NCBI GenBank assembly: GCA_039602395.1
Contig: JBCNJP010000006.1
Span: 43,115,279-43,179,278 of the forward strand
Length of the DNA: 64,000 nt
Direction: 5' to 3'
Source of the DNA: Deinandra increscens subsp. villosa
Taxonomy: Eukaryota > Streptophyta > Magnoliopsida > Asterales > Asteraceae
The notes below the pieces were generated by a model, which was not told where the DNA came from, did not search any database, and saw nothing but the letters and a program-made list of their open reading frames with translations. Within the stretch, counting starts at the first letter, position 1. Every line of letters begins with the position of its first letter. Shown here one piece after another: positions 1-9,951 of this stretch. The position numbers and the translations under genes were made by a program.

Positions 1-1180
1 TCCTCCTGCGGCTTTCTTTGTATCCTGCTTAGGGAAATTCTTTCGCATATGAACCATCTGTCCACATCCAAAACATGCCCCCGTATTCTGACGGCAGGCT
101 CCCCAATGTTTCTTGCCACAGGTGTTGCATGATGGAATTGCCTGTTGGCCCTGGTTTCCATACTGATTCAGTGGTTCTACTCTGATAGGTCCTTCATACA
201 CTTGTATCTAGTTCTGGATCGCTTTTGAGTTTTGGGGTTTGTAGTTCCATATTTGCATTTGGTTTCCAGTGTTCCGGTTGGCTTAAACTCTTCAATCATG
301 TTGGTGCGTAGTGGTGGATGACTGTCTTGTTGGTTGGCTGCGTTGTCCATCCCTATCCCTCTTCTTGTTTTCCGTCGTACGAGAGAGGAATTCTTTTCTT
401 TCAAACTCGAAGATCTTGATTGCATCAGCCACTTCTGTGAGATCCTTGAACTTCATGAACATGATTGACTTGCAGATCCGATCAAACAATGCCCATTTAC
501 ATTTCTCAGCCTGAACTTCCACGGATCCTACTACATCCCCTACAATACTAGCCAACCTTGCAAAACGAGCAATAAACTCCAATGCTAGTTCGTCATTCCC
601 TTGTCTGATCGCAGCGTACTCTCTATTATAAGCTTCTCGATCAGCTACAGAGAAGAACTGGTTATAAAAGATGGGACAAAACTCATCCCAAGGGAGAGCA
701 GTTGCATAAGCCTCTCCTCCTTTAGCCCGTTTGAGTGCTTCCCACCAAGTTTGTGCATCGTCTTCCAACTTGTATGTGGCCAAACTGACTTTGTACTGAT
801 TTGCAACACCTAACACTTCAAAAATCTTCTCAACATGCGCTATCCAGTTTCTAGATTCGATAGGAGTGGCTGCATGACTGAAAGATCTTGGCTTTTCCTT
901 TTCGAACCTCTAGATCCATACGTGTATGCCTTCAACAACGTTAGCCTCATTGTTTTCATTACTTCCAGTCTCTTGGTCCGGGTTAGTACGTCCCTCGGAA
1001 TGAATTAGGTTTCGAACTGCTTCCACAGTTTCAGTAACAAGGTCTGGTAACAATTCAGCAATTGCTTGATTGATGGCAGAAACCATGTTCGGGTCAGCAG
1101 GGGTCTCGTTTGAAGCAGCATCACCGTGCGTACGGTTTTTCCATACGAGTTGCCCTATGTGGTTGGCGATGAGGAGGCAT
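1..1180 (-). pseudogene. gypsy retrotransposon gag (element A), broken and partial
   Basis: This is the gag capsid/nucleocapsid region of element A, read from about 1180 leftwards. The best block (816-292) contains the retrotransposon gag core, with the run YKLEDDAQTWWEALKRA followed by LPWDEFCPIFYNQFF and an AYNREYAAIRQG block typical of plant chromovirus gag. Near 150-1 are two zinc-knuckle-like motifs: CNTCGKKHWGAC, and CFGCGQMVH whose last cysteine position reads phenylalanine. The candidate start at 1180 is followed by an in-frame stop about 20 codons later, and another stop lies just upstream of the gag core. The copy is therefore dead. It is cut by the window edge, and protease and RT would lie further left. 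Confidence 0.85.
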
Positions 1181-1319
1181 CTATAGGAAGAAAGTGAAGG
1201 TTAGAATTCAGAAGTGGTCACGACCTTTTTGTGAAGTCCTGGCCCAACGTCTACCCGTTAGCCATCCTCACGTGTTCTAATTATTCTTTTGTTTAAGTTT
1301 TTCACAGGAAAGAGCCTTT

Positions 1320-1331
1320 GCTCTGATACCA
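1320..1331 (-). promoter_or_regulatory. primer-binding site of element A
   Basis: On the minus strand this reads TGGTATCAGAGC, complementary to the 3' end of plant initiator-methionine tRNA. It lies four bases downstream of the LTR end and would prime minus-strand cDNA synthesis. It fixes the LTR boundary at 1336. Confidence 0.9.
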
Positions 1332-1861
1332 TAACTGTAAAACCCCAACCCGGATAGGGCTGATGTGTCACTATCATAGTAATCAAAAGACATAATTCCA
1401 TAATTTACACATTACGATGCATCACCAAAAGTACGCTTAAAGGCCCTAGATTAAAGTACTTATTACATATTATTTAAATATCCAGAACTAGACAAACTAG
1501 ATTATGCTACAAAAGTGGCCATCCTCATAAATCCTAGAGTGTAATCTTCGCTCTTCACAACCCCACCCAAAGTAACCTGTGAACCTGTTGTAAACAATAT
1601 TAACGGAATGAGCCGAATGCCCAGTACGGATATATAAAAGAAAGAGGCTCAAGTAACAAAGAGGCAAACATAACAAGATCAAAGGTTAACACAAGATAAA
1701 ATGATACGATACAAAATATGCAAGTCAATAAAGTAAGTCGTATCATATGGATGATACCCATGAGCCGAAAGTAAAACCATACCAATAGAGCTACATAGGC
1801 TGTAGACCTATGTGCCCAACTAGTGCAACGGGGGGTTGGCATACACACAACCATCCACAAA

Positions 1862-1864
<3 letters not shown>

Positions 1865-1925
<61 letters not shown>
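1865..1925. repeat. (AC)n(AT)n compound microsatellite
   Basis: About 16 AC units are followed by about 14 AT units inside LTR A. The equivalent (TA)n in LTR B is the target site of element E. Confidence 0.97.
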
Positions 1926-2809
1926 TCTAGGATCGATCCATACGCCTCTTATGCGGCCAATGTACCTCACTAGTACTAATGGAGACGTCGTGGTCTAATC
2001 TCACCGCCACGGGTGGTGCACACGCCGTCGATGCCGCAATGTCGTGCCTGTGGGACACTCCACATGAAGCATAGAACTCAGGGTACCGGAGTACAAGTGA
2101 TCTAAGTCATATGTCCAATAATAACAATAACAATGTTATACACAGTATGATAAGTCTCGGAACATGCGATAATGAGTACAAAAAATAATTCCTATCACAC
2201 GCTACATATTAGTAAAAATAGTAATTCGCAACAGAAACTAACAACATCCAATAGAATCACCTTGATATGCAAAGGACGTAAAAGAACTCCAAATCAAAAG
2301 GGTTTCGCAACGAAGTCAAATATCACAACAGTATATAGGGGGTAAGATATCCATACCTTTGGAAGTTCGGCAATTTTTGAAATACTTGTCTACGGTGTTT
2401 GAAATACCTTAGTCACGAGACTCGGTGTGCGGGAACTGATGTGGTGAGCCGCATGTCACACCGTGTGTCGTCGGAGTTCTTGGATACTTCGAGTGCTCTG
2501 AGATGGAAGGTAGCAGCGGAGGTGGCGAACTGTCGTGTTGGTTTTATATGTCATGCAACGGAGGTCGCCAGAAGTATCTACGGTCACCGGAAAAAAAAGG
2601 AAACATGAAGACAGAGGGGAACGAGGTGATCAGTCCACGGCGAACGCGGTGGGGGCGGTTACTGGTGGTGTAAGTTTAGGTGTTGGGGTGGTGATTCTTC
2701 CTCGCCGGAGTTCCGTTCTTCGCCGAAAACCTAGTAAAATAGGTTTATAATGGGAGAGACGGGAAGAGTGAGAGGTGCGGAGATGAGGTTTCCCGCTGGT
2801 GAAGACGTC

Positions 2810-2817
2810 TATTTATA
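2810..2817 (-). promoter_or_regulatory. TATA box of LTR A
   Basis: TATAAATA on the minus strand within CTATAAATAGACGTC, at the same place as TATAAATA in LTR B (19033-19040). It would drive transcription leftwards into gag, away from the glycosyltransferase gene. Confidence 0.6.
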
Positions 2818-3152
2818 GACGGAAGTTGCGTCATGAAGATCGGTTGCAGAGATTTGTCCGATCGATGGTTCATCGAAGTTGGCGGCCATATCTCTTCACA
2901 AGATTTTTTTTCCTTATCTTTGATTTAACCAGAGATACGCACGTGATTCTTATTTCATTTATTTATTTATTTATTTTAAAAAGGACTTGTATATGTAATA
3001 GATTTTCTTTTTATTATTCTTTTCTTTTCTCTATTTATTTATTATTTATTTTTTACTAGTACGTCTTATTTATTTGTATGTATAAATTTCATTCTTTTTT
3101 AATGTGTTTATTATTATCATTATATAAAGGTGTTTATTTTTCGGATATTTCA

Positions 3153-3828
3153 AATGCCTTGCAGGTTAATTGTTTCTAAAGCTTAGTCTATATTTAGGTT
3201 TTCGGAAAGTGAGTTTGTAGTTCGCTTTGATAAGAATATTAGTTTTGAAAAATTAAAGTTTAGACCGTAGGTCTGCAATCGATGTATGGAATTGATAACT
3301 CGATGTTATTTAAAGGTTATCCTTACTTTAAATTGGCTGGCGGCGTAGTTTGTTGCTCGCCTCCCTTATACTTCATGTTAAGTTGTAACCGCTTGGTGTT
3401 ATAATAGGAATGAATTTCACTTTTCATAAAAAAATAAAACAATTAAAAAAAAATATATTGACTTTAATCCATAAACTAAACTCTTCACTCCTATCAATTA
3501 CTTAACATATCATTTTCTGTTATTAAATTTGACTTTTTGTTAATCAAATAAAACTCTTTCCTTTTTGTGGTCAAACTTTTTTTTTCATTTCCGAATCAAA
3601 CCATTTCAACAGATATCAAACAATCTCAGTTTGCTTTGAATGTTTTTCCTTTCAGGTAAGATTCTTTTTCAAAATCCTTATTTTCTTCTTCTATCTTGTA
3701 TGCATATCATAACAATTTTGACTTTTCATGATCATCAAAAACACATTTTTCTCTTTATTGGTCAAAAGTTTTTTCCCATGTCCAATTCATTCAATTTACC
3801 CTGAAATTTTTTCTTCAAGCCTAACAAA
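3153..3828 (+). promoter_or_regulatory. 5' flank of the glycosyltransferase-like gene
   Basis: This 676-bp AT-rich stretch between LTR A and the ATG of the host gene has no open frame of note. It must hold the promoter and 5' UTR if the gene is expressed, but I cannot assign a TATA box or start site with confidence. The bases next to LTR A (AATGC at 3153-3157) are where a target duplication of A would lie. Confidence 0.4.
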
Positions 3829-6800
3829 ATGCGGAGATTCAACAAGATTCTATATAATTCTCGATTGAATAACCTCATTTTGGTGGTATCTATCCTCTGT
3901 TTGATCCTCTATCTACCATCCTTTTTGTCATCAATTCTTTCCAACGGCAGAATCTCCATGAAAGATGATTTTTCATCCTCCGAACCCACTTCGGTTGAGC
4001 ACATTGTTTTTGGAATCGCATCAACCGCCAAATCATGGTCAAGAAGAAAGGAATACGTCAACATGTGGTGGAACCATGGTAAGATGCGAGGTTGCATCTT
4101 TCTTGATGCTCCATTAGACAATGACACCTTCCTCGATTACGATTCTATCATGCCCCCGATTTGCATCTCCAATGACACCTCCCGGTTTGGTTACACATGG
4201 GGCGGTGGACTCCGGTCAGCGATTCGGGTTGCTCGTGTGGTATCCGAGACGGTAGCGTTAAACCATTCAAATGCTAGGTATATATTTTTATTTAATGCCA
4301 TAATAAAAGAGTCTTTTTTTATGTTTTCTTGGTTATGCTTCAGGTGGTTTGTGTTTGGGGACGATGATACCTTATTCTTTCCGGAGAACCTCGTTAAAAC
4401 ATTGTCAAAATATGATCATAATCTATGGTACTATATAGGGTCGAATTCGGAGAGTTACGTACAAAACCGGCATTTTTCATTTTCTATGGCGTATGGTGGC
4501 GCTGGGTTTGCTATAAGTTATCCATTAGCTAAAGTTTTGGCAAAGGTTCTTGACTCGTGTTTGGAGAGATATACACATCTGTATGGCAGTGATGGCCGGA
4601 TTTCATCGTGTTTAGCCGAGCTTGGTGTCGCGTTCACTAATGAGCCCGGTTTTCACCAAGTAATTTCGTGGATCACTACGAATAACCATCTTTTTTCCTT
4701 TCTTTTGTTGGTTTTTATTAACAAAAAAGGATAAACTGTACCAAATGCTCCATCTGTACGTTTTGATCTAACTGCATGTTCGGTCCTCGAAATAAAAATA
4801 TAAAATAAAAACTTAGTCCAAATATTTATAGTAAGCACGTTTACGTTGTGTTCCCGAGTTTACTTAAAAAGGGAAAGGAAGAGAAATGAAGAGAAGGGGA
4901 GTGTTTCATTTCCTTCCAAATCATTCCGAATTGGAAGGAAAGAAAAACAATAGAAAATGACCTAACGTTTTTTTGTTTCCTTCCCTTTCCCTCCTTAAGT
5001 GAAACTCAGGAACACAATTTCTTTTACACTTCCTTCCCCTTCCATTCTCTCATTTTTCTCTCCTTAAGTGAACTCGGGAAAACAGCACCCCCACCCCCAC
5101 CTTAATTCCAGTCAGTTGTTAACGACAAATGTTATCACGTGCTGTCTGTACTTCAGTCTTTTCAAATTATAAATCCTAATAAAACATTTATTTCCTCCAT
5201 GAACGTTAACGCTTTTTGTATATAGTATACTACAACAATCTTCATGCACTTTACGATTTTGGATCGAGTAAAGGGCCATTTTGGATTCAGTAAGGGGCTG
5301 TTTGATAACCTTTTATCGGGTCCGGTAAAAACTGACTACTGAACCGGTAAGTAGTCCGCTTGTTTGATGTCGTTCAATATAAGCCCTGACTAGGTCCTAG
5401 CCTCTGACCGCATCTTTCACCACCTTTTACCCATGCTCTGACTCGGTCCCAACATTTTATTAGGGTTTGTAAAATGAAAAAGATTGATGTACCCTCATCT
5501 GTATCACACATGACATCATTTGTCATTAAAAAGTGAAGGGGATTAACAAAGGGGACTAAACGTGTAACATTTTCACAAATGTTCGGACAAAGTTATTTTT
5601 TTTTATTTGTAGGGACCAAACATTCAGTTTGATCAAGGTACATGCACCATTTGTGTAATCTTCTGCCTTTTTAAAAATATTCTTTAATTTCATTTAGTTG
5701 TTTCACCTTAATCATGAGTTAGGAGAGACAGACCCCATGGAATTGCTTTTGTCCAACATTATGTCAATATGATTACAAGGATTAGTTTTTTTACCTCTAA
5801 ATGTTAATTTTGTACTTAACTAGATGGATGTTACCGGAGATGCGTTTGGATTATTGAAGACACATCCATTGAGTCCATTGGTATCTCTCCATCACCCGGA
5901 TCGCATTGATCCGATTTTCCCAAACATGACGGAATCAAACGCATTACGTCATTTATACGAAGCTGCAAACGTAGATCCTCATCGGATCTTACAGCAAACC
6001 GTGTGTTATGACCGTTGGTATTCTTGGACGGTTTCAATTTCATGGGGCTATGCCATTGAAGTTTTTGGGGTCCATGTTCTTCTACCAGATGTGCTTCGTA
6101 TTCCGGTTACATTTCAACCATGGCTAAAGAATCGTGTTTTTAATACGTTTTTTAACTTTGACATGAGGCGACACCACCACGAACCTTGTAGAAGACCGGT
6201 TGTGTTTCATTTGGATCGAGTGGAGTCCACGAAAGATGGGATTACTAGCCTTTATAGAATCATGGATGAACAAAATTGCACATTTGGTATGTCATCTCCA
6301 AGACGAATCCAAGAGATCAAAGTATATTCTCAAAAATTAAATCTTAACTTAAAACAGGTAACATGATTCATTATCAGCTGCCTTATTTGCGGTGACCTTT
6401 TGTTATATTCATCAGGGGAGAGGGTGGCAATTTAACATGACTATAAACGACATAAAGAAATCTTACTTAAAATGAGAGACCCACGACATTCACATCAGAT
6501 GCTTCATCTTCATCCCTATAGTTTATAAGATTTATCATTACTTTTTCTTTTTTCTTTAACTCAAAACGACAATTAAATAATACTTTTTTTATATATTTAT
6601 TAGTACTTTTTCTCTCTCTTTCATTAACATCAAAACTCAAATTGTAGGTAATCAACGGTTTTTTATCATATATACTCTCTCCGCTATTCAGAAGCACTCA
6701 TAACCAACCTTAAATTTTAAAGTTTATAATCACACATATTTATGGGGAACCTGAGATGAATGCTTAGAAAGTTGGTATGTTGCTATTGCGTGTCAACATG

Positions 6801-7136
6801 AGAATTTCACTATTTTCTTTTATGAGACCCTTAAATGACAAGATAAAAATAATAAATGTTTGACTAACTTGTTTAAGAAAATGTTGGTAAGTGACAACAC
6901 GAAATAAGCTGAACTTTTAATTTTATATTTTCTAACAAAATCTACTACATTTTTTATTTTTCAAATAATCGTAATCTATACCTTATAAAAGTTACTTATG
7001 GTTGTGGGTTATTTGTGAACAGCTGCAGTCCCCTAGACGGCAATGTTGTGATATAATACCTTCATCATCATACAAATTAATGGAAATCAACATCAGGGGG
7101 TGTAATGAAGACGAGCTAATACATAAGAAACCATAG
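3829..7136 (+). CDS. DUF604/GT31-like (Fringe-type) glycosyltransferase, four exons
   Basis: Predicted exons are 3829-4277, 4344-4659, 5824-6357 and 7023-7136 (the last could start at 7029), giving about 470 residues with no internal stop. All introns are GT-AG and phases agree; the first junction splits an Arg codon. Residues about 14-37 form one hydrophobic signal-anchor, so a type II Golgi membrane protein is expected. Exon 2 opens with RWFVFGDDDT, whose Asp-rich motif at residues 156-158 is the metal/sugar-nucleotide site of this family. Further family marks are GGAGFAISYPLA, EPGFHQ, SLHHPDRIDPIFPNM and a C-terminal PRRQCCD. Length fits plant DUF604 proteins (roughly 450-550 residues). 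The acceptor sugar and substrate are unknown. Intron 2 (1.16 kb) carries MITE-like sequence. It is the only gene here that looks functional. Confidence 0.85.
4846..5022. mobile_element. MITE-like inverted repeat in intron 2
   Basis: Imperfect terminal inverted repeats of roughly 35 bp face each other. The left end reads TGTGTTCCCGAGTTTACTTA and the right end, reversed, reads TGTGTTCCTGAGTTTCACTT, followed by purine-rich GGGAAAGG stretches. A third copy of the terminus lies at about 5055-5086 in the same orientation as the second, suggesting a nested or duplicated end. No target duplication is clear, so the superfamily is left open. It sits inside intron 2 of the glycosyltransferase gene, between exon 2 and exon 3. 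Confidence 0.6.
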
Positions 7137-7472
7137 CGCATGGGTCAGATTGTATCTTCTTTGTTTGTGGCCCTACCTCAAAGACCGATCATCAATTAAT
7201 TATATATAGGTCGTGTATACATGGAAGGATAGAGAATTTGTACTCGCACTTAACAAGGAACGCTAAGCAGTGTACACTAAAAAGAGTTCGTCTACACACT
7301 GATTGGGTTTAGGTTGAAAATTCCGGGTTAGGTCACGTTTTGTATCGGCTTATTCACTAGTTTAGTTTGATCTACAACACATTCATATACAAATTATTAA
7401 TTAGCTTATAGTTTTAGTTAATAGGTGGCTTAGAATTAATCTAAATGTCAGAAATAGTGTTTTTTAGTAAAT
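7137..7472 (+). other. 3' flank of the glycosyltransferase gene
   Basis: AT-rich non-coding sequence from the stop codon to the assembly gap, probably 3' UTR plus intergenic DNA. I see no further exon and no clear repeat boundary. Confidence 0.4.
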
Positions 7473-7972
7473 NNNNNNNNNNNNNNNNNNNNNNNNNNNN
7501 NNNNNNNNNNNNNNNNNNNNNNNNNNNNNNNNNNNNNNNNNNNNNNNNNNNNNNNNNNNNNNNNNNNNNNNNNNNNNNNNNNNNNNNNNNNNNNNNNNNN
7601 NNNNNNNNNNNNNNNNNNNNNNNNNNNNNNNNNNNNNNNNNNNNNNNNNNNNNNNNNNNNNNNNNNNNNNNNNNNNNNNNNNNNNNNNNNNNNNNNNNNN
7701 NNNNNNNNNNNNNNNNNNNNNNNNNNNNNNNNNNNNNNNNNNNNNNNNNNNNNNNNNNNNNNNNNNNNNNNNNNNNNNNNNNNNNNNNNNNNNNNNNNNN
7801 NNNNNNNNNNNNNNNNNNNNNNNNNNNNNNNNNNNNNNNNNNNNNNNNNNNNNNNNNNNNNNNNNNNNNNNNNNNNNNNNNNNNNNNNNNNNNNNNNNNN
7901 NNNNNNNNNNNNNNNNNNNNNNNNNNNNNNNNNNNNNNNNNNNNNNNNNNNNNNNNNNNNNNNNNNNNNNNN
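7473..7972. other. assembly gap (500 N)
   Basis: Exactly 500 N, the same length as the second gap, so it is probably a placeholder of unknown true size. The 5' portions of gypsy elements B, C and D, and the rest of copia J, are absent on its left side and may be hidden here. Confidence 0.95.
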
Positions 7973-8251
7973 TTTATTGATCAACAAAGAACAATTACAA
8001 CTAGTAAACACTCAGAAATAGACTCAGAGAATACACACTCAGAAACACACACTAAACAGATCTCTCACGCTCAGAAGTCTTACAAATACAAAGACCAAAC
8101 ATCATATTTATACCCAGCTGGCCGAGCTTCGGCCGAACCTCAGGTTCGGCCAGTCCGAACTTCAGGTTCGGACCTAGTTCGGCCAGACCTAGTTGACTTG
8201 ATCTTTGAACTTGCTTGATACTTCACACGATGCACATATCAGGTATCAACA
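7973..8251 (-). mobile_element. copia J LTR fragment
   Basis: On the minus strand this begins TGTTGATAC at 8251, like the LTRs of copia H and I. It carries TATAAATA (8105-8112 reversed) and repeated AGGTTCGG/CCGAACCT motifs shared with the LTRs at 16044 and 59065. It runs into the gap, so whether it is a solo LTR or part of a full element is unknown. It interrupts the RNase H region of gypsy C at position 8251/8252. Confidence 0.75.
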
Positions 8252-9906
8252 TCTTTACCGATCACAAGAGTCTTCAACATATCTTAAATCAGAAGGAATT
8301 GAACATGCGACAACATCGTTGGATCGAATTGCTTAGTGATTACGATTGTGAGATCTTGTACCACCCTAGAAAGGCAAACGTTATGGCAGATGCTCTAAGC
8401 AGGAAAGAGCGTGTTAAACCCCTTCGTGTGCGATCTCTTGCCCTGACCGTTCATACCAACCTTACCACTCTTGTCCTAGCTGCACAAACCGAAGCTCTCC
8501 GCGATGAAAACATTCAAAACGAAGGCCTCCGTGGCATGGAGCAACAACTGGAAGCTAAGGGCGACGGATTGCGACATTTCATGAACCGACTATAGATACC
8601 AGTGTATGGAGAACTTAGGGGGCTTAGTACTTGACGAAGCCCATAAGACCCGATATTCCATCACCCCGGAGCCGATACACTATACCACGACTTGCGTATG
8701 TTTTACTAGTGGCCCAACATGAAAGCCGAGATTGCCAAGTATGTCGGTAAGTGTTGAACCTGTGCCAAGGTTAAGGCCGAATATCAGAGACCCTCCGGCC
8801 TACTCGTTCAACCAATCATTCCTGAATGGAAATAGGAATGTATCGCTATGGATTTTATCACTAAATTACCCAAGAGCCATAACGGAAACGATTCCATCTG
8901 GGTTATCATCGACCGTCTGACGAAATCCGCTCATTTCCTTCCTATCAAAGAGAAAGATTCCATGGACCGATTGACAAGGATTTACATGAAGGAAATATTC
9001 TCGTGACACGGAGCCCCGATCTCCATTATCTCTGACAGAGATGGTCGTTTCACTTGTCACTTCTGGAAGACTTTGAACAAAGCCATGGGCACTCGACTTG
9101 ACATGAGCACGGCCTATCACCCGCAAACTGAAGATCAAAGCGAGCGTACGATTCAAAACCTCGAAGACATGCTCCGTGCATGCGTCATCGACTTTGGTAG
9201 AAATTGGGACGATCATTTGCCCCTGTGTGAATTTTTGTACAACAACAGCTACCACACCAGTATTCAGTGTGCACCGTTTGAGGAACTCTATGGGAGAAAG
9301 TGCCGTTCACCAATTTCTTGGTTTGAAGTTGGTGACAGCCAACTGACAGGCCCGGAAGTTGTAATCAAAACAACCGAACGAATCTCTCAAATCCGTAACC
9401 GCCTGAAGGCTGCCCACGATCGTCAAAAGAGCTATGCGGATAACCGCCGAAAACCTCTATCTTTCGAGAAAGGTGACAAGGTTATGCTAAAGGTGTCCCC
9501 ATGGAAGGGCGTGATTCGATTTAGTAAGCGTGGTAAGTTAAATCCCCGGTACATAGTGCCATTCGAAATCATCGAAACAATTAGACATATCGCGTACAGA
9601 TTACTATTGCCTCCCGAGCTTAGCAACGTTCACAACGTCTTCCATGTTTGCAATCTGAAGAAGTGCATTGCCGATGAATCACTCGTTATGCCTCTCGAAG
9701 AAATTCATCTTAATGAAACGCTACAATTCGTTGAAGAACCTGCTGAGATTGTAGACCGCGCCGTCAAGAAGTTAAAGCGTAGTCGAATACCTCTTGTCAA
9801 AGTTCGTTGGAACTCTCGACGTGGTTCTGAGTTCACTTGGGAACGCGAAGATCAGTTTCGCGCCAAGTATCCTCACCTTTTCCCGGCCGCCGTTGTCCAG
9901 CCCTAG
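8252..9906 (+). pseudogene. gypsy C pol relic: RNase H end, integrase, chromodomain
   Basis: The frame opens mid-RNase H with IFTDHKSLQHIL and continues through ILYHPRKANVMADALSRKE. Stops then break the frame at about 8595. Recognisable integrase pieces follow in shifting frames: the zinc-binding region near 8640-8790, DFITKLP and VIIDRLTKSAHFLP near 8850-8940, an in-frame stop at about 9003-9005, and ISDRDGRF near 9030. The long frame 9073-9906 holds STAYHPQTE, the catalytic-Glu region, GRKCRSPI, the GDKVMLKVSPWKGV block and a C-terminal chromodomain (about 9740-9890) ending in FTWERED and KYPHLFP. Chromodomains of this clade direct integration towards heterochromatin. The copy cannot make a functional polyprotein. 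Confidence 0.88.
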
Positions 9907-9951
9907 CGTCCAGCTGAATTTCGGGACGAAATTCTCCCAACTGTAGGAGTA

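Larger units (their letters stand above)
1..3152 (-). mobile_element. Ty3/gypsy element A, 5' part (LTR, PBS, gag relic)
   Basis: A minus-strand gypsy element enters the window from the left. Reading leftwards, it has an LTR (3152 to 1336), a primer-binding site (1331 to 1320), a short leader and a gag region running out of the window. Its LTR is the same family as the split LTR of element B (18702-19946 plus 40736-41336) in the opposite orientation. Its U3 end lies 676 bp from the ATG of the glycosyltransferase gene. Its 3' half is outside the window, so its target duplication cannot be checked. Element class is inferred from the gag and from the integrase/chromodomain carried by relative B. 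Confidence 0.85.
1336..3152 (-). repeat. 5' LTR of gypsy element A (1.8 kb)
   Basis: The LTR starts TGAAATATCC at 3152 and ends TTTTACA at 1336 on the minus strand. It is collinear with the LTR of element B, which starts at 18702. It contains an (AC)n(AT)n microsatellite at 1865-1925, exactly where the B copy is interrupted by element E, so this copy is the empty-site control. Open frames seen inside it on both strands are not conserved domains and are not called as genes. Confidence 0.88.

Noticed and set aside
1600..3059. Frames inside LTR A, including one starting with a Cys-Val repeat
   Set aside because: They translate the AC microsatellite or LTR sequence; the matching LTR B does not preserve them as genes.
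5230..5640. hAT-type MITE in intron 2 (GGGGCTGTTTGATAACC start)
   Set aside because: The start resembles hAT MITEs but no matching inverted end or 8-bp duplication could be found by eye.
7445..8218. Long open frames across 7445-8218 (plus) and 7448-8011 (minus)
   Set aside because: They consist almost wholly of the 500-N gap; the visible ends encode nothing recognisable.
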